NCBI GenBank assembly: GCA_020425835.1 | Contig: JAGQRC010000015.1 | Coordinates: 1-15,847, forward strand | From: Planctomycetota bacterium | GTDB lineage: Bacteria > Planctomycetota > UBA8108 > UBA1146 > JAJFFE01 | Reading direction: 5' to 3' | DNA length: 15,847 nucleotides | In this document: piece after piece, positions 7,164 through 14,234 of the stretch | Layout: the number at the start of each line of letters is the position of its first letter | Numbering within the stretch: the first letter of the stretch is position 1 | Notes under the pieces: generated by a model | What the model saw: only the letters and a program-made list of their open reading frames with translations | Databases searched by the model: none | What the model was told of the DNA's origin: nothing | Translations under genes and position numbers: made by a program

Positions 7164-8975
7164 CTACAAACTCTCGACGAGCTGCTTGAGCGCGGTGAGT
7201 CGCTCCTGCAGCTTTGCGCGCCCCCCCGCCTCCTCGAGTTGCTTGGCGATGCTCGGGGGCAGGAACTCGCGGTCGGTGCACTCGACGATCGCAGCCGTCT
7301 CCTGCAGCTTGCGCTCGAGACTCTGGGTCGACGGCATGAACTGGCCGACCGCCTGATCGAGGATCTCCTTCGTGATCCGCGCTTTCGCGCCCTCGCCGCC
7401 GTCCCGATGCGACGCGAGGATGGCGGCACGTTGGGCGCGACCGACGATCCCCTCGATGTCCGCGCCGGAGAGGTCGCCGACGTGAGGGATCGGCGGCACA
7501 TCCTCCGGTCGCAGCGTGGCTCCGAGCTTCTTGGCGAGGACGACGAACAGGTCGCGGATCTCGCTCTCCTCGGTCGGGTAGAACATCGGGATGTGCACCT
7601 CGGCGCGGCCCTGGCGCTTGAGGTCGATCGGCAAGAGGTCGGGACGGCAGGTGAGGAGCATCCAGAGGATCCGACCGCGGTAGCGCGTGTCGCCCATCTG
7701 CGCGGCGATCATCGCGAAGACGCGGCTCGAAGTGCCGGAGTCGCCATCCGCGCCGCGATCTCCGAGCATCGCGTCCGCCTCGTCGATGATCACGACCACC
7801 GGACCCATCGCGCGCAGCACGGAGAGCACCTTCTCGAGGTTGCCCTCGGTCTCTCCGACGTACTTCGAGCGGAAGTTCTTGAGCACGACGCAGGGCACGC
7901 CGAGCGAGCCCGAAGTGCACTGGGCGAGGAAGCTCTTTCCGGTCCCCACGGGGCCGCAGAGCAGGTAACCCATCGGCAGGGTGTCGAGGAGGCCCTTGCC
8001 GAGGAGCTGCGCATCCTCGGAGAGTCGCCGCTTCGCCGCCTCGTGGCCGACCACCATCTCGAGGGTCCACCGCGGCTCGATGAACTCGAGGAGTCCCTCG
8101 GCCTGCCGCTCGAGCAGCCGCTTCTTCAGGCTGCGGAAGAGCCCCGCGTCGAGCCGGCGACCCGCCTCCTTCGCGGAGCGGACCATCGTGTCGAGGTCGG
8201 AGAGCGAGATCCCGGCGGTCAGCTCGGCCAGTTCATCGATGCCGTAGTCCGAGAACTTCGCGAGCCCCAAGGCGCGATCGGTCACCGTCAGGAAACTCGA
8301 GCGCTCCTCCCGCGTCGGCATCGCGATCTCGATCGTGGCGACGTGCGCATTGCCGGTCAGCCGGTCGTTCAGCGCGGCGAGCGTCGGATCGACGAGGATC
8401 ACCGCCATGTTGAGCCGCTTGACGTAGGGGCTCGTCGCCCAGTTCACGAGGGTGACGAGATTCGTGGACGCCGGGATGCTCAGCTGACCGGGCTCGGCCC
8501 GCGGAACGATGTAGGAGGCGTGGTCGAGCACGAGGGCCATGCTCACCTGCTCGCCCTCCTTCGCCATCAAGTTCTTGCGAACGACCTTGTCGAGGAAGGT
8601 GAGGGTCTTCGCCGGATCGCGTGGAATGGCTTGGAAGTCGCCGTACTTGCGGTTGGCGAGCGCCACCATCTCTCGGAGCCGCTCGGAGTCGCTGCCCGCC
8701 ATGCAGCGAAGGCCACCCGCGAGATCGTAGTGGAAGACGAGGTCCCAGCTGCCGAACAGCTGCTCGGCGAGGAAGCTCGGCAGGTGGTCGAACCGCTGCT
8801 GGTCCCCTTCGCCCACCGCAATGGGGTCGAAGATGTTGCCGGTGAGGACGAACGCCGAGGTCGTCCCGGAGAAGTAGAGCTCCGCCAGTCGACGCGCCCA
8901 TTCCGGCGTCCACGTGGGAAGACCGAGTCCGACCGCTTCCTCGACGCCGGGGTTCGAGTCCCGCTCAGGCTTCAT
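7164..8975 (-). CDS. AAA+ ATPase with a degenerate first and an active second AAA domain
   Basis: A protein of 603 residues. The second AAA domain (~300-550) has Walker A GPVGTGKS (341-348), a pore-loop-like KYVGE (371-375), Walker B VVVIIDEAD (393-401) and a second region of homology (C-R-P-D-L-L-P...R-Q-G-R, 443-457), the pattern of classic-clade AAA proteins such as Cdc48, FtsH and Vps4. The usual sensor-1 Asn is Cys443. The first half (~40-290) also looks AAA-like (hydrophobic strand plus A-L-V-L-D-H-A at ~147-153, then a lid-like region) but lacks a Walker A, so it is probably a non-hydrolysing partner domain. The C-terminus (~550-603) is helical. No TM segment is seen, so it should be cytosolic. 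The start overlaps the preceding gene by 11 bases, with AAGGGA as a likely ribosome-binding site. Its probable role is to remodel or disassemble a protein assembly, with the PspA encoded upstream as the obvious candidate. Confidence 0.9.
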   Translation of the reverse strand: MKPERDSNPGVEEAVGLGLPTWTPEWARRLAELYFSGTTSAFVLTGNIFDPIAVGEGDQQRFDHLPSFLAEQLFGSWDLVFHYDLAGGLRCMAGSDSERLREMVALANRKYGDFQAIPRDPAKTLTFLDKVVRKNLMAKEGEQVSMALVLDHASYIVPRAEPGQLSIPASTNLVTLVNWATSPYVKRLNMAVILVDPTLAALNDRLTGNAHVATIEIAMPTREERSSFLTVTDRALGLAKFSDYGIDELAELTAGISLSDLDTMVRSAKEAGRRLDAGLFRSLKKRLLERQAEGLLEFIEPRWTLEMVVGHEAAKRRLSEDAQLLGKGLLDTLPMGYLLCGPVGTGKSFLAQCTSGSLGVPCVVLKNFRSKYVGETEGNLEKVLSVLRAMGPVVVIIDEADAMLGDRGADGDSGTSSRVFAMIAAQMGDTRYRGRILWMLLTCRPDLLPIDLKRQGRAEVHIPMFYPTEESEIRDLFVVLAKKLGATLRPEDVPPIPHVGDLSGADIEGIVGRAQRAAILASHRDGGEGAKARITKEILDQAVGQFMPSTQSLERKLQETAAIVECTDREFLPPSIAKQLEEAGGRAKLQERLTALKQLVESL

Positions 8976-9861
8976 CGCGCAAGTCCCTTCGCCAGCCGTA
9001 GAGGATCGGTGGCGGCTCGTCGAGGTCCTCGATCAGGCCGTCGACCAGATGCAGCTCTTCCATCGCCGCTTCGGTGTGCTCCATGCTCTCGGCGACGGAG
9101 TCGACCTCGCGAGTGAGGAAGTCGGGATCCTGCCGGTTGATCGCCATCTCGCTCAGGGTCTGGATCTTCCCCTCGAGACGATCGAGCTCGACCTGGACGA
9201 ACTCCGCGTTGCGCTCCGCCTTCGCGTAGTTGTCGAGCCGGAGCTCGCGGGTCGCCAGGCTGTCCTGGAGCGCGTGGATCAGACGCTCGTCCTCGGACGC
9301 TCGCGCCTCCTCGAGTTTCCGACGGGTCTCCTCCAACTCGCGAACGATCTCCGGCTGGTCGGTGGAGTCGAGGAACCGGGACAGCGACGCCTGCGAGTGC
9401 AAGAGACGCAGGAACATCCAGAGGAGACGATCGAGCCCGGGGTTCGCGAACTCGGTTGGCGGACGCTCCTCGCGATGGGTCCGGCCCCCGACGCCCTGCG
9501 CGATCTTCTGCATCTCGAGGCAGCGGTAGCGGAGCCGCTCGAACCGAAGGCGTCCCTGGTTCGACAGCCCCTCGACCAACGCGTCCACCGCATCCTCCTT
9601 GGTGAGGCGGGGAGGCGGCGGCGGCCCGGAGCTGCGTTGCCTCTTGTGCTCCCTCGCGTCGACGGCGTCGCGGAACTTCGACGAGCCGACCATGCTGGTC
9701 AGGTAGGCGGTCTCCGCAGCCGCGACGATCGGGAGCGCGACCTCCGGATACCCGCTCATCGCCGCGAACGCGGTCGCCGCGAAACCGAGCAGGAGGTTCC
9801 ACCGGTAGGTGAACGCTGCCTTGAGGTACTTCCCGACGCCGGACTTCTTGGGCGGGCTCAT
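8965..9861 (-). CDS. Two-TM membrane protein with a long C-terminal coiled coil, unknown family
   Basis: A protein of 298 residues. Two closely spaced hydrophobic segments (about 21-38 and 39-58) form a probable membrane hairpin next to a basic N-terminus. A proline-rich linker (79-84), a helical region and a strongly charged heptad-like stretch (about 168-245) that should form a coiled coil follow. The C-terminal half is presumably cytosolic. The ATG at 9861 has GAGG five bases upstream. The gene begins 44 bases after the ABC ATPase stop and overlaps the AAA+ gene by 11 bases, a tight coupling that suggests the two products work together. It may recruit the AAA+ ATPase or PspA to the inner membrane; this is inference from topology and neighbours, and no family was recognised. 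Confidence 0.82.
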   Translation of the reverse strand: MSPPKKSGVGKYLKAAFTYRWNLLLGFAATAFAAMSGYPEVALPIVAAAETAYLTSMVGSSKFRDAVDAREHKRQRSSGPPPPPRLTKEDAVDALVEGLSNQGRLRFERLRYRCLEMQKIAQGVGGRTHREERPPTEFANPGLDRLLWMFLRLLHSQASLSRFLDSTDQPEIVRELEETRRKLEEARASEDERLIHALQDSLATRELRLDNYAKAERNAEFVQVELDRLEGKIQTLSEMAINRQDPDFLTREVDSVAESMEHTEAAMEELHLVDGLIEDLDEPPPILYGWRRDLRDEA

Positions 9862-9905
9862 CGGTGCCTCGACTCGGTGAGTGGGATCGGGTCGGTCATC
9901 GCGGG

Positions 9906-10745
9906 TCAGTCATCTCGTTGCTCGTTGTTCGCCTCGAGCTCCTCGATCAGCTCGCGGATCTCGAAGACGGTCTCGACGAAGGCGGGCTCTTGCTGCATCT
10001 CGCGCGCGGGGCGATCCGGGTGCGGCACCTCGATGTCGCGCAGAACGGTGCCCGGCGAGTTGGAGAGGATCAGGATCCTCTGGCCGAGGTAGACCGCCTC
10101 CTCGATCGAGTGGGTGACGAAGAAGACGGTTGCCTCCTGCTCCCGCCAGAGATCGACGAGCAAGTCCTGCATCCGGAATCGTGTCGTCGGGTCGAGCGCG
10201 CCGAAAGGTTCATCCATCAGCATGATTCGGGGCGAGAGGATCAGGCTGCGCGCGATCGCGACGCGCTGGCGCATCCCGCCCGACAGCTGGAACGGGTACT
10301 TCGTGCAGTCCTGATCGACATCGAGCCCGACCTTGCCGACCCACTCGCGCGCCCGCTCCTCGCGCTCCGCGCGCGGGACACCGCGGCACTCGAGCCCGAA
10401 CGCGATGTTGTGGAGCACGTTGCGATGGTCGAACGAGGTGTAACCCTGGAACACCATTCCGCGATCGGCGCCCGGCCCGGTCACCGGCTCGCCGGCGACG
10501 AGCACCTCGCCCTCGGTCGCGGGGTGTTGCGGCTTCAGCCCGGCGATCAACCGGAGGATCGTCGACTTCCCGCAGCCGCTCGGCCCGAGGATCGGGATGA
10601 ACTCCCCGTGGTCGACGAGATCCTCGATCACGAAGTTGACGTCCCGGATCGCGGTGAACGCCCTCTTGGTGCCCGCGGCGTAGGTCTTGGTGACGTTCCG
10701 GAACTCGACGACCGGCGGTCGAGCGGTGGGTTCGTTCTCGTCCAC
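9906..10745 (-). CDS. ABC transporter ATP-binding protein, nitrate/sulfonate/taurine type
   Basis: A protein of 279 residues with all hallmarks of an ABC ATPase: Walker A GPSGCGKST (54-62), Q-loop Gln100, signature LSGGMRQR (154-161), Walker B IMLMDEP (174-180) followed by FGALD, and H-loop His212 in VTHSIEEA. Length and motifs fit the SsuB/TauB/NrtD group, which energises uptake of small oxyanion or amine substrates. The GTG at 10745 overlaps the permease stop as TAGTG, so this start is preferred over the longer open frame, whose extension is antisense-like, low-quality sequence inside the permease gene. The acidic C-terminal tail is somewhat extended. It should dimerise on the cytosolic face of the adjacent permease. 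The transported ligand cannot be deduced. Confidence 0.92.
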   Translation of the reverse strand: MDENEPTARPPVVEFRNVTKTYAAGTKRAFTAIRDVNFVIEDLVDHGEFIPILGPSGCGKSTILRLIAGLKPQHPATEGEVLVAGEPVTGPGADRGMVFQGYTSFDHRNVLHNIAFGLECRGVPRAEREERAREWVGKVGLDVDQDCTKYPFQLSGGMRQRVAIARSLILSPRIMLMDEPFGALDPTTRFRMQDLLVDLWREQEATVFFVTHSIEEAVYLGQRILILSNSPGTVLRDIEVPHPDRPAREMQQEPAFVETVFEIRELIEELEANNEQRDD

Positions 10746-11569
10746 TACTCGCGCTCCCGGATCGTGTGCGGGAAGAGACCGCGCTGGAACCACCAGAGGA
10801 TCCGATCGATCGTGTAGGCGGTGAGCCCGATCAACAGGAGGATCAGGTAGATGTGCTCCGTGAGGCCGCGCTTCTGGCTGGCGTTGATCAGGTGCCCGAG
10901 CCCGTGCTTCGCGTCGATCACCTCCGCGAGCATGATGTAGCCGAACGCGAGCCCGAACAGGATGCGCAGACCGTTGTAGATCGACGGGAGCGCGAGCGGC
11001 ACCAGGACCTTGAGGACGATCTGGAGGCGGCTCGCGCCGAGGGTCAGCGCCGTCTCCACGTACTGGGACTCGACGTCGAGGATCGCCTGCACCGCGTTCC
11101 CGAAGACGAACGGCACGCAGGCGATGAAGATGAACATCACCTTCTGCTCCTCGCCCGCCCCGAACCAGAACAGGGTCAACGGGATCAGCGCGGCGATCGG
11201 GATGTTGCGTCCGAACAGGCTGATCGGGGCGAGAAACGCCTCGATGCCTCGCCACGATCCGGCCAACACGCCGAACGGCACGCCGACCAGGATCGCGAGC
11301 CCGAAGCCGAGGAACACGCGCTGCAACGTCGCCGCGACGCTCTGCAGGAGCTGCCGCTCGGTGAAGAGACTCGCGGCCTGGTCCCAGACCTCGCCCGGGC
11401 TCGGCAACGTCACGGGCGAGACGATCCGCAGCTCCGGCTCCTCGCCGCGGGTGATGAACCACCAGACGAGGAGCACGAGCAGCACCGAGCCCAGACCCAA
11501 CAGCCAACGCACGACGCGCGGCGGTTGGAACCTCAGCTCCAGGAGGTCGGAGAGCGGCCCGAGCGCCAT
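10745..11569 (-). CDS. ABC transporter permease, SsuC/TauC/NrtB-like
   Basis: A protein of 274 residues with about six hydrophobic segments. The first (around residues 20-40) precedes a periplasmic stretch. The coupling loop has the EAA-type motif E-T-A-L-T-L-G-A-S-R followed by V-L-V-P-L-A-L-P, as in binding-protein-dependent transport permeases of the TauT family. The start is the ATG at 11569, two bases after the stop of the substrate-binding gene. A longer open frame to 11665 lies inside that gene and has non-membrane, Gly/Pro/Arg-rich sequence, so it is rejected. Probably a homodimer forms the channel with the ATPase encoded next. Confidence 0.92.
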   Translation of the reverse strand: MALGPLSDLLELRFQPPRVVRWLLGLGSVLLVLLVWWFITRGEEPELRIVSPVTLPSPGEVWDQAASLFTERQLLQSVAATLQRVFLGFGLAILVGVPFGVLAGSWRGIEAFLAPISLFGRNIPIAALIPLTLFWFGAGEEQKVMFIFIACVPFVFGNAVQAILDVESQYVETALTLGASRLQIVLKVLVPLALPSIYNGLRILFGLAFGYIMLAEVIDAKHGLGHLINASQKRGLTEHIYLILLLIGLTAYTIDRILWWFQRGLFPHTIRERE

Positions 11570-11571
11570 GG

Positions 11572-13290
11572 CTACTTCGGGACCTCCGCCGGGTAGACCT
11601 TGATCTCCACGCGACGGTTCTTCGCGTGGTTCTCCGGGTCGTTCGGATCGGCCGGGCGATCCCAACCGACGCCACTCGGGGAGAACTGGTCGGGCTGGAG
11701 CGTCGGGAACTGGTTGACGATCGCCTCCTTGACCGAGTTCGCCCTCTTCTCGGCCAGGTCCTTCACCAGCTGTGGCGACACCTTGCCGCGCATCGAGGCG
11801 TCGGTGTGACCCTCGATGATGATCCGCGCCGCGCCGTACTGGCCGGCGAGCTTTCCGACCTCTTCGATCACGAACGCGGCGTTGGGATCGTAGAGGACCT
11901 CCTTCTCCTCCCCATCCACCTTCTTCATCACCCGCTTCTGGATGTCCCAGCTGTTGGGGAAGAACTGGATGACGACGGTCTTCGTGAGGATGGGATCCTC
12001 GACCTGGTAGGCGGTGGCGGAGACCGGAACGAAGTTGAAACCGTACTCGACACGCTGGTCGGCGTACTTCGGCTCGTTCCCGAGTTTCTTGATGACGGAG
12101 AAATCCATCACTTCATCGAACGCGGTCTTCTTCGACACTTGGCCGATGCGCTTGTAGAGGAAGTAGGCGGTGTTCCAGGTGCGCTCGAAGTTGGTCGGGT
12201 TGTTCTGGTTCAGGAAGAACTCGCGGTTCTCGGCATAGTTCGTCGAGTGGGCGTCGCCGAGCATCCCGAGGCACTCATCCGCCGGGATCGAGTAGCCGTC
12301 GGCCATCAGCCGCGCCACCGTCTGCTTGCCGGCGTCGGTCTTGAGCTCGAGCATCGCGTCGAAGATCCCGCGCACGAGACCCTCGATCACGTCGGCGTGG
12401 TCCTTCGCGAAGTCGGCGCGCGCGAACCAGACGTCGGCGATCAGCTTGTTCGCCGTCGCCGACGTGACCAGCATCTTGTTCCCCTTGACCTCGGACAGGT
12501 TGTAGATGTCCGGGGCCCAGCTGACGCAGCCGGCGATCGACTTGTCGGCGTTGAACGCGGCGGCCGCCTGGAAGGCGTCCTGCGTGAATCGCATGTCGAC
12601 CTCGGACGGCTGGACGCCGGAGTTGATCAGCGCGTTCAACAGGAAGAAGTGCGACGGCGAGTTCTGCGCCAGCACCACCGTCTTCCCGCGGAGGTCGGAC
12701 ATCGTCTTGATCGAGTCGCGGACGACGATGCCGTCACCCCCGTTCGACCAGTCGACCTGTTGGAAGATCCGGGGCATCACCCGCGAATCCTTGCGGAGCG
12801 CCTCCATGAAGAGCGGCACCATGTCGAGGGTGCCCCACCCGATGTGGACCTCGCCCGCCGCGTAGGCGTCGCGCATGGCGATCGGGTCATCGATCAGCAC
12901 CAGCTGGACCTTGAACGGCTCGCCCGTCGGGGTGGTCCACTGCTTCTCCGGCTTGAAGCCGTTGTTCGCGAGGATGATCGGTCCCCACCCCGCCCAGACG
13001 TTGATCGCGAAGCGAACGGTGCGATCCTGCATCGGCTGGTACGCGGAGATCCCCTTCACCTCCGGGAGCCGCTGCGCCGCGACCCACTCGTACTCCTTGA
13101 CCGTGGTGACCGCCGTGCCGGACGGCTCCTCCACCGGCGTCTGCATGGAGGACATCTCGTCCGGCGTGAACTTCGGCTCTTGGCCGTTGTTCTTCTTCGA
13201 GTCGTCGTTGAACTTGAAGATGGCGAAACCGATCAATCCGACGACGATCAGGAACGCGACGATGTAGAAACCGGGTTTCGGCTTGCTCAT
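11572..13290 (-). CDS. Membrane-tethered ABC substrate-binding protein fused to an OmpA peptidoglycan-binding domain
   Basis: A protein of 572 residues. A single hydrophobic helix (about 8-27) without lipobox or clear cleavage site should anchor it in the inner membrane with the rest in the periplasm. Residues ~90-400 resemble NMT1/SsuA/TauA-type solute-binding proteins (F-A-I-N-V-W-A-G-W-G-P near 94-104, then G-E-V-H-I-G-W-G-T-L-D near 146-156). Residues ~435-567 form an OmpA C-terminal domain with G-H-T-D-A-S (494-499), L-A-E-K-R-A-N-S-V (512-520) and closing N-R-R-V-E-I (558-563), which normally binds peptidoglycan. Similar fusions exist in databases as substrate-binding/OmpA family proteins. 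GGAG lies six bases upstream of the ATG. The protein would be held between membrane and wall, which suits sensing as well as transport. Substrate unknown. Confidence 0.9.
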   Translation of the reverse strand: MSKPKPGFYIVAFLIVVGLIGFAIFKFNDDSKKNNGQEPKFTPDEMSSMQTPVEEPSGTAVTTVKEYEWVAAQRLPEVKGISAYQPMQDRTVRFAINVWAGWGPIILANNGFKPEKQWTTPTGEPFKVQLVLIDDPIAMRDAYAAGEVHIGWGTLDMVPLFMEALRKDSRVMPRIFQQVDWSNGGDGIVVRDSIKTMSDLRGKTVVLAQNSPSHFFLLNALINSGVQPSEVDMRFTQDAFQAAAAFNADKSIAGCVSWAPDIYNLSEVKGNKMLVTSATANKLIADVWFARADFAKDHADVIEGLVRGIFDAMLELKTDAGKQTVARLMADGYSIPADECLGMLGDAHSTNYAENREFFLNQNNPTNFERTWNTAYFLYKRIGQVSKKTAFDEVMDFSVIKKLGNEPKYADQRVEYGFNFVPVSATAYQVEDPILTKTVVIQFFPNSWDIQKRVMKKVDGEEKEVLYDPNAAFVIEEVGKLAGQYGAARIIIEGHTDASMRGKVSPQLVKDLAEKRANSVKEAIVNQFPTLQPDQFSPSGVGWDRPADPNDPENHAKNRRVEIKVYPAEVPK

Positions 13291-13377
13291 GGTCTACTCC
13301 ACGTGGGACTCGGGGATCTCTGCGGCGTCGATCGTTGTGCGGCACCGCGGAGTGTGGCGATCTGGTTCTCTGGAGGT

Positions 13378-13398
13378 CCGGCCGCTCGAGCCGGCCGG
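13378..13398 (-). terminator. 7-bp GC-only hairpin just after pspA (attenuator candidate)
   Basis: Perfect inverted arms CCGGCCG (13378-13384) and CGGCCGG (13392-13398) enclose a seven-base loop, starting about 10 bases past the pspA stop codon. No T-run follows. In this 118-base gap such a hairpin could cause partial termination or protect the upstream message, so that PspA is made in excess over the transporter proteins. Confidence 0.4.
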
Positions 13399-13408
13399 GG
13401 GATACGGA

Positions 13409-14149
13409 TCAGTTCTCCTCGGTCGCGGGGCCGAGCTGCTTCTGCGTGTCGACCATCGGCGACGTCTCGGGCGATGCGAGACCGAGCTCCATCTCGAACT
13501 CGCGCAACGCCTCGTCGGCCAGGGTCGCCTCGAGACGCTCTTCCGCCTCGATCTCCGCGATGCCCTTCTCCGACAGATCGGCGGCGACCCGCGCCTTGCC
13601 GCGGTTGTGGTCGATCCGGTCCTGGATCACCCGCTCGATCTGGCCGAAGTCGGTGGTGACGTTCATCTCGAAGCTCTCGGCCAACTTCGCGACCTCGGCC
13701 TCCGCCTCGCTCATCTTGAGCTCGGCGTCGTACTGGCGGATCTTCTCGCGCACCTCCGAGAGCTTCTTGTTGGCGTGCTGGATCTTCTTCAGGTTGTTCT
13801 CGTAGGCGGTCTCGTGCATCTGGAGTTGTTGCTCGTTCTCGGCGAGCTCCTGCTTCGCCTTCTGCAGCTCCAGTGCGAACCGTGCCGCGCTCTCGCGATC
13901 GCCCGCCTTCAGGTACGCCTTGGTCTGCGCCTCGAGCTTCTCGACGTGACGTCGGCCGGCAACCGCTTGACGAGTCACTCGCTCGACGAGCCCCCGGTAG
14001 ATCTCCAGCCCCTTGCGACCCTCCTTGAGCTCCTCGACCGCCTTGTCGTACTCGTACTGCATCTGGGCGATCGGGTCGGCTTCCCAGAAGAAGTTGGCGA
14101 GCTTGTTGAACTGGGCGCGGATCGCTGCCCAAATCTTTCCGAGGATCAT
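13409..14149 (-). CDS. pspA: PspA/IM30 family protein (ESCRT-III-like membrane-stress protein)
   Basis: A protein of 246 residues. It opens with an amphipathic helix and the family-typical start (M-I-L-G-K-I-W-A-A-I-R...L-A-N-F-F-W-E-A-D-P-I), followed by four to five long charged helices (about 25-215) as in PspA and Vipp1/IM30, and an acidic disordered tail. These proteins bind stressed inner membranes from the cytosol and polymerise into rods or rings; they belong to the ESCRT-III superfamily. Usual family length is about 220-260 residues, so this one is complete. The ATG at 14149 is chosen because family similarity begins there; upstream codons lie in the promoter. GGAG sits ten bases upstream, slightly far. 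It heads the operon with the tethered binding protein, ABC transporter and AAA+ ATPase. No PspF, PspB or PspC homologue is seen nearby, so regulation probably differs from the enterobacterial system. Confidence 0.93.
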   Translation of the reverse strand: MILGKIWAAIRAQFNKLANFFWEADPIAQMQYEYDKAVEELKEGRKGLEIYRGLVERVTRQAVAGRRHVEKLEAQTKAYLKAGDRESAARFALELQKAKQELAENEQQLQMHETAYENNLKKIQHANKKLSEVREKIRQYDAELKMSEAEAEVAKLAESFEMNVTTDFGQIERVIQDRIDHNRGKARVAADLSEKGIAEIEAEERLEATLADEALREFEMELGLASPETSPMVDTQKQLGPATEEN

Positions 14150-14186
14150 GACGGGGTTTCTCCGTGGGGTTTGACTTGAAACGGGC

Positions 14187-14215
14187 AGTATAAGTGCGTT
14201 GCTGAAGCCACTCAA
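14187..14215 (-). promoter_or_regulatory. Predicted sigma70-type promoter for the pspA operon
   Basis: On the minus strand TTGAGT (14215-14210) and TATACT (14192-14187) are separated by exactly 17 bases, matching 4/6 and 5/6 consensus positions. Transcription would start near 14180 and give a leader of about 30 bases. A direct repeat (plus-strand GGGGTTT at 14153-14159 and 14166-14172) lies within this leader. Confidence 0.6.
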
Positions 14216-14234
14216 CGTTCGCGGGGGGAAAACG

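Noticed and set aside
11626..13659. 677-codon plus-strand open frame
   Set aside because: It is antisense to the substrate-binding/OmpA gene and runs on into the pspA gene. It has no recognisable domain or ribosome-binding site.
3594..14149. A complete type VI or extracellular contractile injection system
   Set aside because: The AAA+ ATPase and the wall-binding protease resemble accessory parts of such systems, but no sheath, tube, baseplate, spike or membrane-complex gene is present in the window.
14171..14194. Plus-strand TTGACT and TATAAG as a promoter for the nucleotidyltransferase
   Set aside because: The boxes are only 12 bases apart, too close for sigma70. The TATAAG overlaps the opposite-strand -10 box by chance.
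14195..14210. Sigma54-like GG-N10-GC on the minus strand upstream of pspA
   Set aside because: Spacing fits the -24/-12 rule, and enterobacterial psp promoters use sigma54, but the -12 half is poor and the site lies wholly inside the spacer of a much better sigma70-type promoter. No PspF-like activator is encoded nearby.
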